From Entonaema liquescens (Eukaryota; Ascomycota; Sordariomycetes; Xylariales; Xylariaceae): a DNA stretch of 64,000 nucleotides. The notes under the pieces were generated by a model. That model was not told the origin of the DNA, ran no database searches, and saw nothing but the letters and a program-made list of their open reading frames with translations. The translations under genes were made by a program, and so were the position numbers. Position 1 is the first letter of the stretch. Each line of letters starts with the position of its first letter. The stretch covers positions 2,338,001 through 2,402,000 of the forward strand of contig CADCSX010000008.1 of assembly GCA_902805475.1 (NCBI GenBank), written 5' to 3'. Positions 56,378 through 64,000 of the stretch are shown piece after piece.

Positions 56378-59014
56378 TCACGAGTGAACAAGCCGGATCT
56401 TGTTCACAGATCGGGGTATGTCGACAGCCTTTCGGGCAGGCTCAACGTCATTGTCGTCTTCCTCGTCTTCCTCATCTCCATCGTCCTCCAAGGGTGTCGT
56501 CTTGCTGCTAGTAGCCATCGACACGTCCGCATCTTCCTCCTCCTCTTCATATTCATCTTCAGGGACATCCTCAGAACCCGCCGCGACGATTGTAAGGTTC
56601 GAGTTGCGCGGTGCCGGCTTTCGAAGAGTTGTTCGGAAAGCTGCGGGTAGCTTCGTCTGTACCTTCGCCTTGCTGTAGGTTCTAACTACAGTCTTCGACT
56701 TTCGGACTGCCGATGTCTTATGGCTCGAAGAACCCTTCGGGCCAAGAACCGCCTTCGTGTTCACGGAGATTGTCGACACGCTACGCTTAATAGCTGTGGC
56801 GGCGCCCTTAGCCGCTTTGAGACCAGCAGTAGAGAGAGTACGTTTAACGCTCTGTGCCTTCACCCCCGTCGCGGTCTTGATCTTGCGCTTCTTCGCTGCA
56901 CTGCCATCGGCCTCTCCCTTCTCACCGACTGCATCTTTGAGCTTGCGCTTTCCACCGCTAGCGCCCTTCTTGCCGGTTCCCGTCTCCTTGGGCGGCTTCG
57001 GCTGCTTCACTTCCTTGGGCTTCGGTCCTAAGACTCCTCGACAATTCGGGCTACCGCAGAGACACTTTTGGACGTTCTTAGCAGAAAAAGGGTCAAAGTT
57101 GTAGTCATAAGTCAACTCCTCGCCCGTCATGATGGGACGGTCGCCAGCAAAGAGGGCCATGCGAGGCTGTCCTGAGACAATCCACTTAATCATTCGGCAA
57201 TTTGGCGAACACGAATGATTGACGAAACGAGCGATACTACCGGTCGTAGCGTCTATGATCATGTTCTGATCAAATGACATCAGGTAATAACACTAAACTT
57301 GTCAGTAAACCGAGCCCCTCGAAAGAAATTTCATAGCCAATGCCCATAATTAGTCTTACCTGGTTGTCCTGGTACTTCTCATTCATGCGGCGGTCACACT
57401 CCTCCTCTGTGATAATCTCACCCGTGTACTCCATGATGATCTGATTAGGCTCAAAGCATCGATTAGCACGGATGCCATAACCTCGATCCGAGGTCTTGAT
57501 AACTTCAACTCCCACGCGGTATTTCCCTCCCTCCTTGATCCGCTCCTGGAGTCTCGCAAAAGCGCGATTCTGGCATAAGCCCGAGCCGACATTGCAGTTG
57601 GTCTCATCACACTCGTAGAGCATGATTCTGTTCTGGCAGCTTTCACCGCACCCGTCTTCCTTAGTGCATACGCACTTAGATTGATAATCCTTGAAGTGGG
57701 GTGTCTTCTTCCAGTAAGCCGCAGCATCACCAACGAATCGATCTAGAGAAATGTTAGCTAAAAACTCGCTGAAAAAAAAAAAGGTGTGCAAACGTAATAC
57801 ATGAAAAAGCAAAATGAATAAGGCATAATGCAAAAATAATAAACGAATAGGTATATGGACTTACTCTTCGTTATCTTCTTCCACTCGTCAGGCTTAGGCT
57901 GTCCCGGAGGAAGAGGGTTGCAGATGTCAAAAGGCAGCTTGAAATCCCTGCCCTGGATCAATGTGCGCATCCCATTGTACATAGGCATGGGCATAGTGTG
58001 GTTCACCTTGCCGCTCGGCATCAGCTCAGGCAATTGCGCCAGGCTCTTCTTCTCTGACGGAGTGAGTCCCTTGTGAATGTCCAGCGGGGTCTCCTGGCCA
58101 GCGTATAGGCCGCGATCAAGATATTTCTTAACCCGTCTCTTCTTAACAGCCGGGCCAAGCTCAACAACAGGTTCGGGCTCTGGAGCGGTCGCTTCTGGCG
58201 TCTCTGTCGCGATCTTCGCTCTCTTTCTGGGGGGTTGCGAATCCTCCGGAGTAACGTACTTTCCATTGGCCCAGGTGGTGTACAGAACAGGCTTCTTATC
58301 AATTCCTGCAAATTCGTCTGTATCTTGCAAACGTCGCAACTCGCGCGACATCTTGCTCAGACCCTTTTCAAAATTCTTCCTACCCCTCTTTCCTAGAGTA
58401 GACAGCTTGCTCGCCAAAGTTTCGGCTTCCACGCCTGTCGAACGCGTCGAAATGCGCCTTGCGGGAATTGCATCTTTAAGCGTAGAAAGCTTAGATTTGG
58501 TGGACTTCATAGAGATCGCATCGTCATCTTTGTCCTCTTCATTCGCGACTTGAATCTCGCCCGCAGTTGTGTGGCGCCGTCTTCGGTCAGAAACGATGTC
58601 ACCTTTTGATCGTCGCTTACCATGGATAGCGGTGCCAGCCAATTTAGCAAGGTTGTAGATTGGCGCGCTAAGGCGCTGTCGGCGCGAACGTCCATTGAAG
58701 GGCGTGTCTAGAGAGACTTCCGCAGGGGACTCTGAAGGTTGAGCAGGGTTCGGGGGTTCGGCAGACGCGACAATAGAGTCGGCAACCTCGGGGGTCGCGT
58801 CAACCTCGGTCGAGTCGGCGGGTTCGTTAACAAGACCAATGGGTGTGGCATTGTCGCTCTTAGAGATATCCGAAGCCAAACTTGCTGTATCGGCGACCGT
58901 GGTAGGCGGCGTCGAGCTAAGAGACGCGGCGGCAGAGAAAGTGTCGGCAGCAGCACCGAGGCTGGACTCGGAGGAAAGTGCGCGCGTCGGCGACATGGTT
59001 GCAGGTGAGTCCAT
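56378..59014 (-). CDS. ash1: ASH1-type histone H3K36 methyltransferase (SET domain)
   Basis: Three exons on the minus strand: 57865-59014, 57360-57742 and 56378-57292, giving 815 residues. The first 380 residues are disordered (Ser/Thr/Ala- and then Lys/Arg-rich) with a conserved-looking block before the catalytic region. An AWS-type cysteine module begins near residue 410 (CVCTKEDGCGESCQNR). The SET core shows RGYGIRANR, IIMEYTGEIITEEE, RFVNHSCSPNC (N536-H537) and GEELTYDYNF (catalytic Tyr Y573/Y575 region). The post-SET motif is CLCGSPNCRG (C588-C595). The tail is basic, then strongly acidic. In Neurospora and Fusarium ASH1 deposits H3K36me2/3 in poorly transcribed and subtelomeric chromatin. 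The start at 59012-59014 is the first in-frame ATG. The gene is intact. Confidence 0.94.
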
Positions 59015-59902
59015 AGTCGAGCGACGCGACAATGGATATGGCAATTCAGCCAGATAATGTGTATAAGAAGTAACGACGCGTCAAGTATGTGGTTGTTTAG
59101 GGAAAAGACCAATAATGGTGCAAAAGTAGAGAGTTATGTAAGGTGTAAGGTAACGGTGTAGGGTGTAAAGGTAAATGCGTGTTGTGGTGTATGGGGGGTT
59201 GTTAAGGTATGGGTGTGAAAGAAGTAAAAGAAGTTTAGTATGACTGGAGTAAAGAGGGTCGATGTACCGTAGTACTTCTGTGATACCCAGGTCGAAATGT
59301 TGAAAGGTCGAATTGGTTAAGGAATTACCAATGATCAAGGTTTAGTTTTAGTTTAGTGTTGGGGGTGAGAATAGAAAAAAAAAAAGAGAGGTAAAGAGTA
59401 GTAGTAAAAGGGTAAAGACCAATTAACTTGGGCCAATGACTGAGCTTATCTGCGACCCTGGGTGGCTTCCCACTTTGGTTATTAAGTACAAGAGTACCTA
59501 GGCAAGACCGGTCGCGTTTTGCAGCACGATCAAGGAGAAAGCCGAAGGTAGATCTTGACGATATCTATATGGTTATATTAGAATTCAAGATCCAAGAGTG
59601 CATGTGTAGATATCAAGCTGAAAAGGGAACTAGGTTATTTTCTTACCTCTGTATGCTGGTGCGTTAACTGTTCGCGTGTTTCGTGATAGTGTTTCCGATT
59701 CCTTCTTTTTTTTTTTTCCCCCTGAGGAACAAAGATCCGAAGGATTTGTAGGTTTTAAAAGGAAGTTGTCCTTTTCTCTAGGGGACGAAGTCAGTTTCGA
59801 AAAGTTAAAAGCTGGTGGCTGATTTTGAAGAAACGAATGTTCTCAAAGTTGGTGAATGATTGAAGTTGTAAAGTGGAAGGTTTAAAAGGTTTAGAGGGTT
59901 TG

Positions 59903-59938
59903 GGTGGCTGTGGTGGTTATGGTGGTTATGGTGGTTGT
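59903..59938. repeat. 9-bp tandem repeat (GGTGGTTAT)n
   Basis: Four units, the outer two with one to three changes, in the upstream flank of ASH1. Confidence 0.85.
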
Positions 59939-60240
59939 GTGGTAAGAAGGGTTGGAAAGGTTGGAAGGTTGGAGATGAAAGAAAGGGAGAGAGGGGGAAA
60001 ATTGAACACTGTGGTTGAGAAGGACACTAACAACCTAGCAGCTGTGGTTTGCAGTTGCGGTGGTACTTACGCATGCAATCGATGGATGAATTATCAAAAA
60101 TGCTGAGAAGGCAGGTAAGGTAGTTAGGTACCAAGTATCGTTGCCTCAGCTGGCTTGAACAAATGGCGTTGCAGTGTGCAGAAGGAGAAAAATTAAAAAA
60201 GGATGATGCGGTTGGGGAGTACGGTTGTGGTGTAGTATGA

Positions 60241-60268
60241 AGTGTGTAGTGTGTAGTGTGTAGTGTGC
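60241..60268. repeat. 7-bp tandem repeat (AGTGTGT)n
   Basis: Four head-to-tail units, the last ending in C, upstream of ASH1. Confidence 0.85.
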
Positions 60269-63200
60269 GTGTGTTGTGAAAAGATGAGGAGAGATGAAAA
60301 GAGAAGAAAGTACACGGATTACGTGCAAGATGGGAATTTGGACCTAAATTGGAAAATCGGGGAGGGAAGAAGACGGAGAGAACTCTCAGCGTGGCACTGG
60401 CGTTCAAAGGTAAATTACTACTACATACATCTTAAGGTAAGGTATATAAAACAAAACGAAAAAAAAAAAAAAAGGCTGGGGGGCCAAGTTAAGTTTGATA
60501 GCTCAACAAGGTACATAAATATTTAATCATATTTAATGGGATGGGATTTTATTTTTATTTATTACCTCTTGCATCCATGAACATGTTAATCCCCCAAAAT
60601 ACCAATACCAATACCAAGATCAAGACCAAGGACCAAGGGCCAGTCACGTCCTTCGGATTACATAGTCCGACATCTCCGTTGGCCTCATCCGGTCTCCTCT
60701 TGTGACTTCATTATGCCATCTAGATACCCCTTGCTGCGGCTGACAGCCTGACTAACCATCTACCTGCACGTAGTTTCACCACCGCTAACTTTGGAACCAC
60801 CAGCCAACTTGTTATTATCATCCTTATGACTATCTATGACCCCTAGAACCTTAATCTATAGGCCCCTTTCCCCTCTTGAGAAAGGGGACATCAAACTGTC
60901 AACATCACTTACTTTTAGATAACGCCCTAGGATGACCAGGCCACTCGGATTTGGTAAGTCTCGCACGGCGACGGCCACTCCTCCGACTTTGATATCATGT
61001 ATACCTAGATTAGGGACAGCACCACATATATAAGTTCGAATCACTCTGTAGGCGGCGACGACGAACATGTCAATCCTAACGAGTGCCGTTTTTGAAGTCG
61101 TATCCGCAGCCAGTCGAGTCCATGTAACTACGTGATATGATAAGGTCGAGAAGAATGATCGGAATAATCGCGATTGTCAGGCAGGCAACCTTGTCTCTAC
61201 ATTACGATAGACCACTCCTCGAATTTTAGTCAATCTCTATCAACCATCATCCCGGGTTACCGAGAGAGCGGGGAGCGGAGGATGCGAGTGACGCCTCTCG
61301 ATAAGATGCGGATATGTCACTCGAGGGTGTTGCTCAGCCTCACGTAGTTACACATTCGTTCAGCATTCCAGGTAATCTATCACAGACCATACTTTAGTAA
61401 TAAACGTCAAAATTGAGAGGATCCAGTTGTTGTGGCGAGTATTGGCCGAGTGTCATCCTAGAGAGACCCCTTGCGCTGATTTAGTTAGTTGAGGGTGTAG
61501 ATCCCGGACGTGTCCAGTATCATGCCGCTCCTCCGACGTTAACCTCAACAAAGCCACTGCCAGGGGTAACAATAGCCCAGTAACTCCTTCAATGACCTCG
61601 GTTAGTCTCATCAAGAATATCTAGAATCATGTTATGCTGATTTATAGGGCTGAGGACCTATCCGTTAAAATACACTCTCGTACAGCTTGACCTCTTGCCC
61701 ACTTGATGGATACGTTCCTACGATCGCTAGAGGTATGGGCTAAGTAGCCAGGAGCACGCAGCTTTTGTTCAACGTATTTTTATGTCACATGATTGGTTCT
61801 TCCTTGAACTTCTCCTTTCCTCTCTCTGTGTATCTCCATAGGTCCGCTCTGCGTGGAGTTCGTATCATGATCCGAACTCTTTCAAGTACCGTAATAGATA
61901 TTGATGTGAAGCAACAACATAACATGTCGTTAGAAATCGGCCTAGTAGATAACTCCGCTGATATTCTCCTCCGGCTGAATATTTATCGTGGTATTGCATC
62001 CAGGTAACATAAAAGTCGGTAGGCAGTACTGCGCTAGAAGATCGAAAAGGGGTGTTCGGATAGAGTATACTTAATACTTATGCAGGACGTGCTCGTTCCA
62101 TAGGCTTGTACTATTGCCATATGACTCAGTTCGAATAAAATCGGGAATATCGTCTGTGAGAAGGCTGTTTGCGTAGGGCGTCAGCTTTGCATCAAACAGA
62201 AAATCTTATAGATAGCGGGGTAGGGGGGTGGACTAATTGATCACCTTAGCTGGTACTCCGGATGAAATTCTTAGCATCTCGTGTGTTTTATTTTATTGGA
62301 ACAATAACTGTGGATTCTCTTGACGAGGGCGAGCCTCGATATTGCATGCTCCTACACTGCTCGCCCTGGGACAGCATGGACCTATGTTGTGGGGAAAATG
62401 GCAGTAGACTGTGTTTATAGCTACTCCAGCACCTTGATGCGCAGGAAAGCAAGTAGGGTGTATGGCTTCATCCCGACCTTTCAATTTTTGCCACTTTGGT
62501 GAATGCAAGGTGTTTCGTGTGTTTAGTGGGAAATTGGTCACAGATGACCAAGTATCACCAGGGCGACTAGAGATTCGGCCATCAGAAATGCCTGGAGATA
62601 GCATTAACTCAAATTTTCTTTAATCAACACGCGAACTGAAAGATTCGGAGTAGTAGGTTTTACAAGCTCTATTCCTATTCATGACTGATGCCGAACAATT
62701 TGACTGAAAATAGTGATGATACTGATGATGCCAGAAGTGGCCTACGCAGATAAGACGCAAGGATAAGCGCAACTCTGTTATTCTCCCACTTCGGCAGCTT
62801 TTCTATTCCCTTGGATGCCATATATATTTCTTTTATATACGGCGATTTTAACTGTTGCTCGCAGCCAGTGATTAGGAGGCAATCTTATCATCGAGCCGCC
62901 CCTCCTTCTAGTGTCATGTCGACTTTCCTATCACCCAGCATCGCAATATGCCTATCGCCAGTCCATTCTTCCCGATATCCTCTAGTCTAACTTCGTGACA
63001 TCTGTATGCTCACATGCCTTTGCCGTTGACGCCTTAGAAGTGCCCTCGGTAGGAGTACTAAAGCTCCTCATCAGCAGATACCTTCAATGAAAATACCTAC
63101 AAGCTGTGGCAATACAGGATGATAACACGGCACGTACCAAGCCACCCAAATGGCTCTTCTTTCCAGTGGTGTCCATGAATGAGAAGCTGCACCTTCGGTT

Positions 63201-64000
63201 GAGCCACAGTGCCTCATGGTTAGCAGTACAAGTGGAATCCCACGGCTATATCCTTCATTCGTGCCATGCGATGCCACTCGGCCTTGATGGGTTGACATCG
63301 AGACTAGGAATCTCACAAGTACAAGCGGGCCGAAGTTCATATCGACCTGTTATCGTAAGAAGTTGATACTAAAAGTATTTCTCCCATGATTCGAGATATC
63401 GTCGATGGTGGTATGCTTGGGCTAATCGTTGCTCTCCGAGCTATAACCCCTTCAGCCGGACGCATACCGACGGTCTGGTCCCCTTTCAATGGACGCCAAT
63501 AATTAGTTCGAGTCGAGATTGGCTTATGAAACTATACTAACTTCCAGTTTCGTCATAGCCATAGTAAATTCGAGTGAAGAGACGAGATTTACGGGGTGGC
63601 CAAATGTCCTTGGCCCCCTTATGTCGATAGGTCGTCTTTAATTCCTAAACATACGCCGCGAAGATGTACCCGGTTAGTGTCCGGATTAGAGTTACTGATT
63701 TGTGCTGTTAGGGGTGAGAAAGCATGCGGTGTCGGCGGCGACGTTACAGGGGAAGAAGTTCTTGGCCTTCGTAGGAGCATAATTACCTAACCGAACCGCT
63801 GAATGGTGTCTTTACCTATGGTCAAAGCGGAATCTCCAAATCCTTGATAGATAGCTTCCAAAAAGAAAAGGGGGCCCCGCTACCCTATACCTATAAATAA
63901 AGCCCTAAAGTTCTAACTCATCAATTAGATAGGTTGCTTACGACAACTGCTGGGATCTCTTTTGGGTGGAAGGATGGATGTCTCATATTGTACAGTGACA

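Larger units (their letters stand above)
59015..64000. other. Right-end region: ASH1 promoter side and 3.5 kb without genes
   Basis: The part at 59.0-60.5 kb is rich in GT/GA tracts, with repeats at 59903-59938 and 60241-60268, and probably includes the promoter and 5' leader of ASH1. From 60.5 kb to the end only short frames occur (for example 61765-62007 and 63106-63366), with no recognisable domain. No gene is supported. Confidence 0.55.

Noticed and set aside
56384..57104. Plus-strand ORFs opposite ASH1
   Set aside because: Antisense of the acidic tail and SET exon, giving Ser- and Leu-rich shadows.

Overview
The window reads as nuclear DNA of a filamentous ascomycete (Pezizomycotina). 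The evidence is many short introns (48-150 nt) with GTRNGT donors and CTAAC/CTGAC-like branch sites, typical fungal Zn2Cys6 regulators, dispersed single-gene transcription units on both strands, and proteins that look Sordariomycete-like. A Xylariales-type genome is my guess, not a demonstrated placement. No bacterial, plasmid or viral gene set is visible.

Layout. The left third (0-21 kb) is gene-rich: a Zn2Cys6 protein (4-1616, +), a RIM2-type mitochondrial pyrimidine-nucleotide carrier (2435-3783, +, frameshifted), tRNA-Ser(CGA) (4963-5043, +), sorting nexin SNX3/GRD19 (5928-6698, -), a large RRM RNA-binding protein (8249-11089, -, frameshifted), Arp2/3 subunit ARPC4 (14168-14906, -), which shares a divergent intergenic region with proteasomal deubiquitinase UBP6/USP14 (15490-17249, +), a small one-TM protein (17832-18212, -) and a SHB17-type sedoheptulose-bisphosphatase/phosphoglycerate-mutase-fold enzyme (19395-20749, +). 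A 5.9-kb gene-free stretch follows, then an RfeG/Prf-like Zn2Cys6 regulator (26694-27998, -, frameshifted). From 28 to 45.4 kb I recognise no gene; this zone holds simple repeats, minisatellites and an AT-rich island with degenerate coding traces. The right third holds a class I methyltransferase with no visible 5' end (45377-46273, +), an F-box protein (48322-50024, -), a VHS-GAT trafficking protein (52798-54432, -) and the ASH1-type SET-domain H3K36 methyltransferase (56378-59014, -). The last 5 kb has no recognisable gene.

Function. These are mostly unlinked housekeeping genes (endosomal sorting, actin nucleation, ubiquitin recycling, carbon metabolism, mitochondrial nucleotide import, chromatin) rather than a pathway cluster. 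I found no convincing new multi-gene system. The most notable signal is that three otherwise well-conserved genes are each broken by one tiny indel, two in T runs and one in a GC dinucleotide run. This points either to unpolished sequence or to genuine decay. Other points of interest are extreme start and stop micro-exons in ARPC4, a long first intron in SHB17, a 100-nt element with perfect 12-bp inverted ends at 51.3 kb, a 10-bp minisatellite at 42.7 kb, and a palindromic TACCTAGG motif that recurs only between genes.
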